This document shows positions 8,764 to 22,900 of a stretch of 64,000 nt of DNA, one piece after another (position 1 is the stretch's first letter; every line of letters begins with the position of its first letter). The position numbers were made by a program, and so were the translations under genes. The DNA lies in contig OZ025799.1 of NCBI GenBank assembly GCA_964019425.1, positions 1,240,001 through 1,304,000 on the forward strand, in the 5' to 3' direction. Source of the stretch: Flectonema sp. DT1601 (taxonomy: Eukaryota; Euglenozoa; Diplonemea; Diplonemida; Diplonemidae). The notes under the pieces were generated by a model that was given only the letters and a program-made list of their open reading frames with translations, searched no databases and had not been told where the DNA came from.

Positions 8764-11700
8764 ATTGTCCGTGGACTTGTGTTTGCCAAGTAGAAGGAAA
8801 TGTACAAAGACTTACCGTGTTTCCTATTTTTACGTTTTGCGTAAAGAAATTTTAATATATTTCTTTTTTGGCTTTCTTCCCCGAAAGACGTAATTTTCGC
8901 CGCCCGTACGTTAACGTTAAAGCTAAGACCGAGCCCCAGCCCCACTCTGCAAAATCAATAAAATTTTCTAAATTTTTTCCTGGTGGGTTGCCCCATGAAA
9001 CTCCCAAGAAATAAAAAAATCCGCTATTGCCTGCGGCCATACTCTGGTGAATGCACCCCATCCCGCCCGATTTGGGAAGTTAAGCACCAGCAGGCCTGGT
9101 TAGTACTGCGGTGAGTGATCACGTGGGAACCCCGGGTGCTTGCAGGCTTTTTCCCTTACTTCCCTACCCGCAAGCAGGCATTTCTGTTAGTTCTGGCTGG
9201 TAGTTCTAAAAGCCACACAATTTCTAATTACCTGGGGTAACTACTTTTTAAGGTTAACCAACGATTCTAAAGCTACAGTTTCTGTACTTTATTGGTACAG
9301 TCTCAACATCCGAGCTTGCTTGGAATATTTAGCTGACCTCTTAGGAAGAATTTTCTTCCTTTGGGGTTTTTTTATTGTCCGTGGACTTGTGTTTGCCAAG
9401 TAGAAGGAAATGTACAAAGACTTACCGTGTTTCCTATTTTTACGTTTTGCGTAAAGAAATTTTAATATATTTCTTTTTTGGCTTTCTTCCCCGAAAGACG
9501 TAATTTTCGCCGCCCGTACGTTAACGTTAAAGCTAAGACCGAGCCCCAGCCCCACTCTGCAAAATCAATAAAATTTTCTAAATTTTTTCCTGGTGGGTTG
9601 CCCCATGAAACTCCCAAGAAATAAAAAAATCCGCTATTGCCTGCGGCCATACTCTGGTGAATGCACCCCATCCCGCCCGATTTGGGAAGTTAAGCACCAG
9701 CAGGCCTGGTTAGTACTGCGGTGAGTGATCACGTGGGAACCCCGGGTGCTTGCAGGCTTTTTCCCTTACTTCCCTACCCGCAAGCAGGCATTTCTGTTAG
9801 TTCTGGCTGGTAGTTCTAAAAGCCACACAATTTCTAATTACCTGGGGTAACTACTTTTTAAGGTTAACCAACGATTCTAAAGCTACAGTTTCTGTACTTT
9901 ATTGGTACAGTCTCAACATCCGAGCTTGCTTGGAATATTTAGCTGACCTCTTAGGAAGAATTTTCTTCCTTTGGGGTTTTTTTATTGTCCGTGGACTTGT
10001 GTTTGCCAAGTAGAAGGAAATGTACAAAGACTTACCGTGTTTCCTATTTTTACGTTTTGCGTAAAGAAATTTTAATATATTTCTTTTTTGGCTTTCTTCC
10101 CCGAAAGACGTAATTTTCGCCGCCCGTACGTTAACGTTAAAGCTAAGACCGAGCCCCAGCCCCACTCTGCAAAATCAATAAAATTTTCTAAATTTTTTCC
10201 TGGTGGGTTGCCCCATGAAACTCCCAAGAAATAAAAAAATCCGCTATTGCCTGCGGCCATACTCTGGTGAATGCACCCCATCCCGCCCGATTTGGGAAGT
10301 TAAGCACCAGCAGGCCTGGTTAGTACTGCGGTGAGTGATCACGTGGGAACCCCGGGTGCTTGCAGGCTTTTTCCCTTACTTCCCTACCCGCAAGCAGGCA
10401 TTTCTGTTAGTTCTGGCTGGTAGTTCTAAAAGCCACACAATTTCTAATTACCTGGGGTAACTACTTTTTAAGGTTAACCAACGATTCTAAAGCTACAGTT
10501 TCTGTACTTTATTGGTACAGTCTCAACATCCGAGCTTGCTTGGAATATTTAGCTGACCTCTTAGGAAGAATTTTCTTCCTTTGGGGTTTTTTTATTGTCC
10601 GTGGACTTGTGTTTGCCAAGTAGAAGGAAATGTACAAAGACTTACCGTGTTTCCTATTTTTACGTTTTGCGTAAAGAAATTTTAATATATTTCTTTTTTG
10701 GCTTTCTTCCCCGAAAGACGTAATTTTCGCCGCCCGTACGTTAACGTTAAAGCTAAGACCGAGCCCCAGCCCCACTCTGCAAAATCAATAAAATTTTCTA
10801 AATTTTTTCCTGGTGGGTTGCCCCATGAAACTCCCAAGAAATAAAAAAATCCGCTATTGCCTGCGGCCATACTCTGGTGAATGCACCCCATCCCGCCCGA
10901 TTTGGGAAGTTAAGCACCAGCAGGCCTGGTTAGTACTGCGGTGAGTGATCACGTGGGAACCCCGGGTGCTTGCAGGCTTTTTCCCTTACTTCCCTACCCG
11001 CAAGCAGGCATTTCTGTTAGTTCTGGCTGGTAGTTCTAAAAGCCACACAATTTCTAATTACCTGGGGTAACTACTTTTTAAGGTTAACCAACGATTCTAA
11101 AGCTACAGTTTCTGTACTTTATTGGTACAGTCTCAACATCCGAGCTTGCTTGGAATATTTAGCTGACCTCTTAGGAAGAATTTTCTTCCTTTGGGGTTTT
11201 TTTATTGTCCGTGGACTTGTGTTTGCCAAGTAGAAGGAAATGTACAAAGACTTACCGTGTTTCCTATTTTTACGTTTTGCGTAAAGAAATTTTAATATAT
11301 TTCTTTTTTGGCTTTCTTCCCCGAAAGACGTAATTTTCGCCGCCCGTACGTTAACGTTAAAGCTAAGACCGAGCCCCAGCCCCACTCTGCAAAATCAATA
11401 AAATTTTCTAAATTTTTTCCTGGTGGGTTGCCCCATGAAACTCCCAAGAAATAAAAAAATCCGCTATTGCCTGCGGCCATACTCTGGTGAATGCACCCCA
11501 TCCCGCCCGATTTGGGAAGTTAAGCACCAGCAGGCCTGGTTAGTACTGCGGTGAGTGATCACGTGGGAACCCCGGGTGCTTGCAGGCTTTTTCCCTTACT
11601 TCCCTACCCGCAAGCAGGCATTTCTGTTAGTTCTGGCTGGTAGTTCTAAAAGCCACACAATTTCTAATTACCTGGGGTAACTACTTTTTAAGGTTAACCA

Positions 11701-14700
11701 ACGATTCTAAAGCTACAGTTTCTGTACTTTATTGGTACAGTCTCAACATCCGAGCTTGCTTGGAATATTTAGCTGACCTCTTAGGAAGAATTTTCTTCCT
11801 TTGGGGTTTTTTTATTGTCCGTGGACTTGTGTTTGCCAAGTAGAAGGAAATGTACAAAGACTTACCGTGTTTCCTATTTTTACGTTTTGCGTAAAGAAAT
11901 TTTAATATATTTCTTTTTTGGCTTTCTTCCCCGAAAGACGTAATTTTCGCCGCCCGTACGTTAACGTTAAAGCTAAGACCGAGCCCCAGCCCCACTCTGC
12001 AAAATCAATAAAATTTTCTAAATTTTTTCCTGGTGGGTTGCCCCATGAAACTCCCAAGAAATAAAAAAATCCGCTATTGCCTGCGGCCATACTCTGGTGA
12101 ATGCACCCCATCCCGCCCGATTTGGGAAGTTAAGCACCAGCAGGCCTGGTTAGTACTGCGGTGAGTGATCACGTGGGAACCCCGGGTGCTTGCAGGCTTT
12201 TTCCCTTACTTCCCTACCCGCAAGCAGGCATTTCTGTTAGTTCTGGCTGGTAGTTCTAAAAGCCACACAATTTCTAATTACCTGGGGTAACTACTTTTTA
12301 AGGTTAACCAACGATTCTAAAGCTACAGTTTCTGTACTTTATTGGTACAGTCTCAACATCCGAGCTTGCTTGGAATATTTAGCTGACCTCTTAGGAAGAA
12401 TTTTCTTCCTTTGGGGTTTTTTTATTGTCCGTGGACTTGTGTTTGCCAAGTAGAAGGAAATGTACAAAGACTTACCGTGTTTCCTATTTTTACGTTTTGC
12501 GTAAAGAAATTTTAATATATTTCTTTTTTGGCTTTCTTCCCCGAAAGACGTAATTTTCGCCGCCCGTACGTTAACGTTAAAGCTAAGACCGAGCCCCAGC
12601 CCCACTCTGCAAAATCAATAAAATTTTCTAAATTTTTTCCTGGTGGGTTGCCCCATGAAACTCCCAAGAAATAAAAAAATCCGCTATTGCCTGCGGCCAT
12701 ACTCTGGTGAATGCACCCCATCCCGCCCGATTTGGGAAGTTAAGCACCAGCAGGCCTGGTTAGTACTGCGGTGAGTGATCACGTGGGAACCCCGGGTGCT
12801 TGCAGGCTTTTTCCCTTACTTCCCTACCCGCAAGCAGGCATTTCTGTTAGTTCTGGCTGGTAGTTCTAAAAGCCACACAATTTCTAATTACCTGGGGTAA
12901 CTACTTTTTAAGGTTAACCAACGATTCTAAAGCTACAGTTTCTGTACTTTATTGGTACAGTCTCAACATCCGAGCTTGCTTGGAATATTTAGCTGACCTC
13001 TTAGGAAGAATTTTCTTCCTTTGGGGTTTTTTTATTGTCCGTGGACTTGTGTTTGCCAAGTAGAAGGAAATGTACAAAGACTTACCGTGTTTCCTATTTT
13101 TACGTTTTGCGTAAAGAAATTTTAATATATTTCTTTTTTGGCTTTCTTCCCCGAAAGACGTAATTTTCGCCGCCCGTACGTTAACGTTAAAGCTAAGACC
13201 GAGCCCCAGCCCCACTCTGCAAAATCAATAAAATTTTCTAAATTTTTTCCTGGTGGGTTGCCCCATGAAACTCCCAAGAAATAAAAAAATCCGCTATTGC
13301 CTGCGGCCATACTCTGGTGAATGCACCCCATCCCGCCCGATTTGGGAAGTTAAGCACCAGCAGGCCTGGTTAGTACTGCGGTGAGTGATCACGTGGGAAC
13401 CCCGGGTGCTTGCAGGCTTTTTCCCTTACTTCCCTACCCGCAAGCAGGCATTTCTGTTAGTTCTGGCTGGTAGTTCTAAAAGCCACACAATTTCTAATTA
13501 CCTGGGGTAACTACTTTTTAAGGTTAACCAACGATTCTAAAGCTACAGTTTCTGTACTTTATTGGTACAGTCTCAACATCCGAGCTTGCTTGGAATATTT
13601 AGCTGACCTCTTAGGAAGAATTTTCTTCCTTTGGGGTTTTTTTATTGTCCGTGGACTTGTGTTTGCCAAGTAGAAGGAAATGTACAAAGACTTACCGTGT
13701 TTCCTATTTTTACGTTTTGCGTAAAGAAATTTTAATATATTTCTTTTTTGGCTTTCTTCCCCGAAAGACGTAATTTTCGCCGCCCGTACGTTAACGTTAA
13801 AGCTAAGACCGAGCCCCAGCCCCACTCTGCAAAATCAATAAAATTTTCTAAATTTTTTCCTGGTGGGTTGCCCCATGAAACTCCCAAGAAATAAAAAAAT
13901 CCGCTATTGCCTGCGGCCATACTCTGGTGAATGCACCCCATCCCGCCCGATTTGGGAAGTTAAGCACCAGCAGGCCTGGTTAGTACTGCGGTGAGTGATC
14001 ACGTGGGAACCCCGGGTGCTTGCAGGCTTTTTCCCTTACTTCCCTACCCGCAAGCAGGCATTTCTGTTAGTTCTGGCTGGTAGTTCTAAAAGCCACACAA
14101 TTTCTAATTACCTGGGGTAACTACTTTTTAAGGTTAACCAACGATTCTAAAGCTACAGTTTCTGTACTTTATTGGTACAGTCTCAACATCCGAGCTTGCT
14201 TGGAATATTTAGCTGACCTCTTAGGAAGAATTTTCTTCCTTTGGGGTTTTTTTATTGTCCGTGGACTTGTGTTTGCCAAGTAGAAGGAAATGTACAAAGA
14301 CTTACCGTGTTTCCTATTTTTACGTTTTGCGTAAAGAAATTTTAATATATTTCTTTTTTGGCTTTCTTCCCCGAAAGACGTAATTTTCGCCGCCCGTACG
14401 TTAACGTTAAAGCTAAGACCGAGCCCCAGCCCCACTCTGCAAAATCAATAAAATTTTCTAAATTTTTTCCTGGTGGGTTGCCCCATGAAACTCCCAAGAA
14501 ATAAAAAAATCCGCTATTGCCTGCGGCCATACTCTGGTGAATGCACCCCATCCCGCCCGATTTGGGAAGTTAAGCACCAGCAGGCCTGGTTAGTACTGCG
14601 GTGAGTGATCACGTGGGAACCCCGGGTGCTTGCAGGCTTTTTCCCTTACTTCCCTACCCGCAAGCAGGCATTTCTGTTAGTTCTGGCTGGTAGTTCTAAA

Positions 14701-17700
14701 AGCCACACAATTTCTAATTACCTGGGGTAACTACTTTTTAAGGTTAACCAACGATTCTAAAGCTACAGTTTCTGTACTTTATTGGTACAGTCTCAACATC
14801 CGAGCTTGCTTGGAATATTTAGCTGACCTCTTAGGAAGAATTTTCTTCCTTTGGGGTTTTTTTATTGTCCGTGGACTTGTGTTTGCCAAGTAGAAGGAAA
14901 TGTACAAAGACTTACCGTGTTTCCTATTTTTACGTTTTGCGTAAAGAAATTTTAATATATTTCTTTTTTGGCTTTCTTCCCCGAAAGACGTAATTTTCGC
15001 CGCCCGTACGTTAACGTTAAAGCTAAGACCGAGCCCCAGCCCCACTCTGCAAAATCAATAAAATTTTCTAAATTTTTTCCTGGTGGGTTGCCCCATGAAA
15101 CTCCCAAGAAATAAAAAAATCCGCTATTGCCTGCGGCCATACTCTGGTGAATGCACCCCATCCCGCCCGATTTGGGAAGTTAAGCACCAGCAGGCCTGGT
15201 TAGTACTGCGGTGAGTGATCACGTGGGAACCCCGGGTGCTTGCAGGCTTTTTCCCTTACTTCCCTACCCGCAAGCAGGCATTTCTGTTAGTTCTGGCTGG
15301 TAGTTCTAAAAGCCACACAATTTCTAATTACCTGGGGTAACTACTTTTTAAGGTTAACCAACGATTCTAAAGCTACAGTTTCTGTACTTTATTGGTACAG
15401 TCTCAACATCCGAGCTTGCTTGGAATATTTAGCTGACCTCTTAGGAAGAATTTTCTTCCTTTGGGGTTTTTTTATTGTCCGTGGACTTGTGTTTGCCAAG
15501 TAGAAGGAAATGTACAAAGACTTACCGTGTTTCCTATTTTTACGTTTTGCGTAAAGAAATTTTAATATATTTCTTTTTTGGCTTTCTTCCCCGAAAGACG
15601 TAATTTTCGCCGCCCGTACGTTAACGTTAAAGCTAAGACCGAGCCCCAGCCCCACTCTGCAAAATCAATAAAATTTTCTAAATTTTTTCCTGGTGGGTTG
15701 CCCCATGAAACTCCCAAGAAATAAAAAAATCCGCTATTGCCTGCGGCCATACTCTGGTGAATGCACCCCATCCCGCCCGATTTGGGAAGTTAAGCACCAG
15801 CAGGCCTGGTTAGTACTGCGGTGAGTGATCACGTGGGAACCCCGGGTGCTTGCAGGCTTTTTCCCTTACTTCCCTACCCGCAAGCAGGCATTTCTGTTAG
15901 TTCTGGCTGGTAGTTCTAAAAGCCACACAATTTCTAATTACCTGGGGTAACTACTTTTTAAGGTTAACCAACGATTCTAAAGCTACAGTTTCTGTACTTT
16001 ATTGGTACAGTCTCAACATCCGAGCTTGCTTGGAATATTTAGCTGACCTCTTAGGAAGAATTTTCTTCCTTTGGGGTTTTTTTATTGTCCGTGGACTTGT
16101 GTTTGCCAAGTAGAAGGAAATGTACAAAGACTTACCGTGTTTCCTATTTTTACGTTTTGCGTAAAGAAATTTTAATATATTTCTTTTTTGGCTTTCTTCC
16201 CCGAAAGACGTAATTTTCGCCGCCCGTACGTTAACGTTAAAGCTAAGACCGAGCCCCAGCCCCACTCTGCAAAATCAATAAAATTTTCTAAATTTTTTCC
16301 TGGTGGGTTGCCCCATGAAACTCCCAAGAAATAAAAAAATCCGCTATTGCCTGCGGCCATACTCTGGTGAATGCACCCCATCCCGCCCGATTTGGGAAGT
16401 TAAGCACCAGCAGGCCTGGTTAGTACTGCGGTGAGTGATCACGTGGGAACCCCGGGTGCTTGCAGGCTTTTTCCCTTACTTCCCTACCCGCAAGCAGGCA
16501 TTTCTGTTAGTTCTGGCTGGTAGTTCTAAAAGCCACACAATTTCTAATTACCTGGGGTAACTACTTTTTAAGGTTAACCAACGATTCTAAAGCTACAGTT
16601 TCTGTACTTTATTGGTACAGTCTCAACATCCGAGCTTGCTTGGAATATTTAGCTGACCTCTTAGGAAGAATTTTCTTCCTTTGGGGTTTTTTTATTGTCC
16701 GTGGACTTGTGTTTGCCAAGTAGAAGGAAATGTACAAAGACTTACCGTGTTTCCTATTTTTACGTTTTGCGTAAAGAAATTTTAATATATTTCTTTTTTG
16801 GCTTTCTTCCCCGAAAGACGTAATTTTCGCCGCCCGTACGTTAACGTTAAAGCTAAGACCGAGCCCCAGCCCCACTCTGCAAAATCAATAAAATTTTCTA
16901 AATTTTTTCCTGGTGGGTTGCCCCATGAAACTCCCAAGAAATAAAAAAATCCGCTATTGCCTGCGGCCATACTCTGGTGAATGCACCCCATCCCGCCCGA
17001 TTTGGGAAGTTAAGCACCAGCAGGCCTGGTTAGTACTGCGGTGAGTGATCACGTGGGAACCCCGGGTGCTTGCAGGCTTTTTCCCTTACTTCCCTACCCG
17101 CAAGCAGGCATTTCTGTTAGTTCTGGCTGGTAGTTCTAAAAGCCACACAATTTCTAATTACCTGGGGTAACTACTTTTTAAGGTTAACCAACGATTCTAA
17201 AGCTACAGTTTCTGTACTTTATTGGTACAGTCTCAACATCCGAGCTTGCTTGGAATATTTAGCTGACCTCTTAGGAAGAATTTTCTTCCTTTGGGGTTTT
17301 TTTATTGTCCGTGGACTTGTGTTTGCCAAGTAGAAGGAAATGTACAAAGACTTACCGTGTTTCCTATTTTTACGTTTTGCGTAAAGAAATTTTAATATAT
17401 TTCTTTTTTGGCTTTCTTCCCCGAAAGACGTAATTTTCGCCGCCCGTACGTTAACGTTAAAGCTAAGACCGAGCCCCAGCCCCACTCTGCAAAATCAATA
17501 AAATTTTCTAAATTTTTTCCTGGTGGGTTGCCCCATGAAACTCCCAAGAAATAAAAAAATCCGCTATTGCCTGCGGCCATACTCTGGTGAATGCACCCCA
17601 TCCCGCCCGATTTGGGAAGTTAAGCACCAGCAGGCCTGGTTAGTACTGCGGTGAGTGATCACGTGGGAACCCCGGGTGCTTGCAGGCTTTTTCCCTTACT

Positions 17701-17821
17701 TCCCTACCCGCAAGCAGGCATTTCTGTTAGTTCTGGCTGGTAGTTCTAAAAGCCACACAATTTCTAATTACCTGGGGTAACTACTTTTTAAGGTTAACCA
17801 ACGATTCTAAAGCTACAGTTT

Positions 17822-18296
17822 TTGCAAATTTATTTCAGTAATTGCGCAGCCATCCAAAATGCACCAGAATTTAGGCAGAAAACTTTCTTACTAGAAAAGT
17901 AAGAAAGGTTTTTGCCCAAGGAAAAGATGCTGGATTTCTGCGCATAAGCAGGTTTAGGAAAGATAGATAAGGTATAATAGGATGAGAAAGGACTCCTTTT
18001 AGTAGGCAATCTGGTTTTGAAATCTAGGTGTTCGGCTGCTAATTCAGTTAGCAGTAAAAAATCATGGAGTTTTGGTGCTAAGTTGTCTTTTTGTTATAGT
18101 TTAAATAATTTGGATTCTAATAAATTTATCACGCCGAATCGAAACGGGCACCAGCCACTACCCCAACGCAATAAACTGTCTTAGACAGCTTCTCTGTGTT
18201 TGCTAGTTTGATCCATTAGTTTGTTTTATTAGTTTAATTAGTTTCATCTATACATTTCATTCGTCAGGTGCATGATATGGAAGGCAAGCGCAATTA
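17822..18296 (+). mobile_element. SIRE-like 475-bp non-autonomous YR-type element, copy 1, in an SL exon
   Basis: The insertion lies exactly between SL exon nt 26 and 27 with no target duplication. It has two parts shared with the larger element at 40164-42373: part A (17822-18128, 307 bp) and part B (18129-18296, 168 bp). It has no coding capacity. Part A starts TTGCAAATTTATTTCAG and holds two perfect hairpins (10-bp stem 17883-17907, 7-bp stem 18036-18054). Part B ends GCGCAATTA. The relation to its larger relative is like that of SIRE to VIPER in Trypanosoma cruzi (family analogy). It looks whole for its class and, given near identity among copies, young or recently amplified. Confidence 0.85.
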
Positions 18297-19516
18297 CTGT
18301 ACTTTATTGGTACAGTCTCAACATCCGAGCTTGCTTGGAATATTTAGCTGACCTCTTAGGAAGAATTTTCTTCCTTTGGGGTTTTTTTATTGTCGGTGGA
18401 CTTGTGTTTGCCAAGTAGAAGGAAATGTACAAAGACTTACCGTGTTTCCTATTTTTACGTTTTGCGTAAAGAAATTTTAATATATTTCTTTTTTGGCTTT
18501 CTTCCCCGAAAGACGTAATTTTCGCCGCCCGTACGTTAACGTTAAAGCTAAGACCGAGCCCCAGCCCCACTCTGCAAAATCAATAAAATTTTCTAAATTT
18601 TTTCCTGGTGGGTTGCCCCATGAAACTCCCAAGAAATAAAAAAATCCGCTATTGCCTGCGGCCATACTCTGGTGAATGCACCCCATCCCGCCCGATTTGG
18701 GAAGTTAAGCACCAGCAGGCCTGGTTAGTACTGCGGTGAGTGATCACGTGGGAACCCCGGGTGCTTGCAGGCTTTTTCCCTTACTTCCCTACCCGCAAGC
18801 AGGCATTTCTGTTAGTTCTGGCTGGTAGTTCTAAAAGCCACACAATTTCTAATTACCTGGGGTAACTACTTTTTAAGGTTAACCAACGATTCTAAAGCTA
18901 CAGTTTCTGTACTTTATTGGTACAGTCTCAACATCCGAGCTTGCTTGGAATATTTAGCTGACCTCTTAGGAAGAATTTTCTTCCTTTGGGGTTTTTTTAT
19001 TGTCCGTGGACTTGTGTTTGCCAAGTAGAAGGAAATGTACAAAGACTTACCGTGTTTCCTATTTTTACGTTTTGCGTAAAGAAATTTTAATATATTTCTT
19101 TTTTGGCTTTCTTCCCCGAAAGACGTAATTTTCGCCGCCCGTACGTTAACGTTAAAGCTAAGACCGAGCCCCAGCCCCACTCTGCAAAATCAATAAAATT
19201 TTCTAAATTTTTTCCTGGTGGGTTGCCCCATGAAACTCCCAAGAAATAAAAAAATCCGCTATTGCCTGCGGCCATACTCTGGTGAATGCACCCCATCCCG
19301 CCCGATTTGGGAAGTTAAGCACCAGCAGGCCTGGTTAGTACTGCGGTGAGTGATCACGTGGGAACCCCGGGTGCTTGCAGGCTTTTTCCCTTACTTCCCT
19401 ACCCGCAAGCAGGCATTTCTGTTAGTTCTGGCTGGTAGTTCTAAAAGCCACACAATTTCTAATTACCTGGGGTAACTACTTTTTAAGGTTAACCAACGAT
19501 TCTAAAGCTACAGTTT
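18297..19516 (+). repeat. Array block 2: two 5S genes, one intact SL gene
   Basis: The SL 3' part (exon nt 27-39 and intron) begins at 18297. 5S genes start at 18654 and 19264. The intact SL exon starts at 18881. An SL 5' part, 19491-19516, precedes the next insertion. The unit after the insertion carries G instead of C at 18395. Confidence 0.92.
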
Positions 19517-19991
19517 TTGCAAATTTATTTCAGTAATTGCGCAGCCATCCAAAATGCACCAGAATTTAGGCAGAAAACTTTCTTACTAGAAAAGTAAGAA
19601 AGGTTTTTGCCCAAGGAAAAGATGCTGGATTTCTGCGCATAAGCAGGTTTAGGAAAGATAGATAAGGTATAATAGGATGAGAAAGGACTCCTTTTAGTAG
19701 GCAATCTGGTTTTGAAATCTAGGTGTTCGGCTGCTAATTCAGTTAGCAGTAAAAAATCATGGAGTTTTGGTGCTAAGTTGTCTTTTTGTTATAGTTTAAA
19801 TAATTTGGATTCTAATAAATTTATCACGCCGAATCGAAACGGGCACCAGCCACTACCCCAACGCAATAAACTGTCTTAGACAGCTTCTCTGTGTTTGCTA
19901 GTTTGATCCATTAGTTTGTTTTATTAGTTTAATTAGTTTCATCTATACATTTCATTCGTCAGGTGCATGATATGGAAGGCAAGCGCAATTA
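19517..19991 (+). mobile_element. SIRE-like element, copy 2
   Basis: Same 475-bp A+B structure, same orientation and same SL exon bond as copy 1. The downstream unit again carries the G variant (20090). Confidence 0.85.
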
Positions 19992-22900
19992 CTGTACTTT
20001 ATTGGTACAGTCTCAACATCCGAGCTTGCTTGGAATATTTAGCTGACCTCTTAGGAAGAATTTTCTTCCTTTGGGGTTTTTTTATTGTCGGTGGACTTGT
20101 GTTTGCCAAGTAGAAGGAAATGTACAAAGACTTACCGTGTTTCCTATTTTTACGTTTTGCGTAAAGAAATTTTAATATATTTCTTTTTTGGCTTTCTTCC
20201 CCGAAAGACGTAATTTTCGCCGCCCGTACGTTAACGTTAAAGCTAAGACCGAGCCCCAGCCCCACTCTGCAAAATCAATAAAATTTTCTAAATTTTTTCC
20301 TGGTGGGTTGCCCCATGAAACTCCCAAGAAATAAAAAAATCCGCTATTGCCTGCGGCCATACTCTGGTGAATGCACCCCATCCCGCCCGATTTGGGAAGT
20401 TAAGCACCAGCAGGCCTGGTTAGTACTGCGGTGAGTGATCACGTGGGAACCCCGGGTGCTTGCAGGCTTTTTCCCTTACTTCCCTACCCGCAAGCAGGCA
20501 TTTCTGTTAGTTCTGGCTGGTAGTTCTAAAAGCCACACAATTTCTAATTACCTGGGGTAACTACTTTTTAAGGTTAACCAACGATTCTAAAGCTACAGTT
20601 TCTGTACTTTATTGGTACAGTCTCAACATCCGAGCTTGCTTGGAATATTTAGCTGACCTCTTAGGAAGAATTTTCTTCCTTTGGGGTTTTTTTATTGTCC
20701 GTGGACTTGTGTTTGCCAAGTAGAAGGAAATGTACAAAGACTTACCGTGTTTCCTATTTTTACGTTTTGCGTAAAGAAATTTTAATATATTTCTTTTTTG
20801 GCTTTCTTCCCCGAAAGACGTAATTTTCGCCGCCCGTACGTTAACGTTAAAGCTAAGACCGAGCCCCAGCCCCACTCTGCAAAATCAATAAAATTTTCTA
20901 AATTTTTTCCTGGTGGGTTGCCCCATGAAACTCCCAAGAAATAAAAAAATCCGCTATTGCCTGCGGCCATACTCTGGTGAATGCACCCCATCCCGCCCGA
21001 TTTGGGAAGTTAAGCACCAGCAGGCCTGGTTAGTACTGCGGTGAGTGATCACGTGGGAACCCCGGGTGCTTGCAGGCTTTTTCCCTTACTTCCCTACCCG
21101 CAAGCAGGCATTTCTGTTAGTTCTGGCTGGTAGTTCTAAAAGCCACACAATTTCTAATTACCTGGGGTAACTACTTTTTAAGGTTAACCAACGATTCTAA
21201 AGCTACAGTTTCTGTACTTTATTGGTACAGTCTCAACATCCGAGCTTGCTTGGAATATTTAGCTGACCTCTTAGGAAGAATTTTCTTCCTTTGGGGTTTT
21301 TTTATTGTCCGTGGACTTGTGTTTGCCAAGTAGAAGGAAATGTACAAAGACTTACCGTGTTTCCTATTTTTACGTTTTGCGTAAAGAAATTTTAATATAT
21401 TTCTTTTTTGGCTTTCTTCCCCGAAAGACGTAATTTTCGCCGCCCGTACGTTAACGTTAAAGCTAAGACCGAGCCCCAGCCCCACTCTGCAAAATCAATA
21501 AAATTTTCTAAATTTTTTCCTGGTGGGTTGCCCCATGAAACTCCCAAGAAATAAAAAAATCCGCTATTGCCTGCGGCCATACTCTGGTGAATGCACCCCA
21601 TCCCGCCCGATTTGGGAAGTTAAGCACCAGCAGGCCTGGTTAGTACTGCGGTGAGTGATCACGTGGGAACCCCGGGTGCTTGCAGGCTTTTTCCCTTACT
21701 TCCCTACCCGCAAGCAGGCATTTCTGTTAGTTCTGGCTGGTAGTTCTAAAAGCCACACAATTTCTAATTACCTGGGGTAACTACTTTTTAAGGTTAACCA
21801 ACGATTCTAAAGCTACAGTTTCTGTACTTTATTGGTACAGTCTCAACATCCGAGCTTGCTTGGAATATTTAGCTGACCTCTTAGGAAGAATTTTCTTCCT
21901 TTGGGGTTTTTTTATTGTCCGTGGACTTGTGTTTGCCAAGTAGAAGGAAATGTACAAAGACTTACCGTGTTTCCTATTTTTACGTTTTGCGTAAAGAAAT
22001 TTTAATATATTTCTTTTTTGGCTTTCTTCCCCGAAAGACGTAATTTTCGCCGCCCGTACGTTAACGTTAAAGCTAAGACCGAGCCCCAGCCCCACTCTGC
22101 AAAATCAATAAAATTTTCTAAATTTTTTCCTGGTGGGTTGCCCCATGAAACTCCCAAGAAATAAAAAAATCCGCTATTGCCTGCGGCCATACTCTGGTGA
22201 ATGCACCCCATCCCGCCCGATTTGGGAAGTTAAGCACCAGCAGGCCTGGTTAGTACTGCGGTGAGTGATCACGTGGGAACCCCGGGTGCTTGCAGGCTTT
22301 TTCCCTTACTTCCCTACCCGCAAGCAGGCATTTCTGTTAGTTCTGGCTGGTAGTTCTAAAAGCCACACAATTTCTAATTACCTGGGGTAACTACTTTTTA
22401 AGGTTAACCAACGATTCTAAAGCTACAGTTTCTGTACTTTATTGGTACAGTCTCAACATCCGAGCTTGCTTGGAATATTTAGCTGACCTCTTAGGAAGAA
22501 TTTTCTTCCTTTGGGGTTTTTTTATTGTCCGTGGACTTGTGTTTGCCAAGTAGAAGGAAATGTACAAAGACTTACCGTGTTTCCTATTTTTACGTTTTGC
22601 GTAAAGAAATTTTAATATATTTCTTTTTTGGCTTTCTTCCCCGAAAGACGTAATTTTCGCCGCCCGTACGTTAACGTTAAAGCTAAGACCGAGCCCCAGC
22701 CCCACTCTGCAAAATCAATAAAATTTTCTAAATTTTTTCCTGGTGGGTTGCCCCATGAAACTCCCAAGAAATAAAAAAATCCGCTATTGCCTGCGGCCAT
22801 ACTCTGGTGAATGCACCCCATCCCGCCCGATTTGGGAAGTTAAGCACCAGCAGGCCTGGTTAGTACTGCGGTGAGTGATCACGTGGGAACCCCGGGTGCT

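Larger units (their letters stand above)
8269..17821 (+). repeat. Array block 1: 16 5S genes and 15 intact SL genes
   Basis: 5S genes start at 8419 + 610k for k = 0-15 (last 17569-17687). Intact SL exons start at 8646 + 610k for k = 0-14 (last 17186). The sixteenth SL gene keeps only exon nt 1-26 (17796-17821) before an insertion. The left edge is a partial unit lacking the SL gene that should precede the first 5S. Confidence 0.93.

Noticed and set aside
17822-18296. Assigning the SL insertions to SLACS/CRE/CZAR
   Set aside because: Those LINE-type elements insert between SL nt 11 and 12 and encode an RT with an endonuclease. These lack poly(A), duplicate no target and share ends with a DIRS/VIPER-like RT element.
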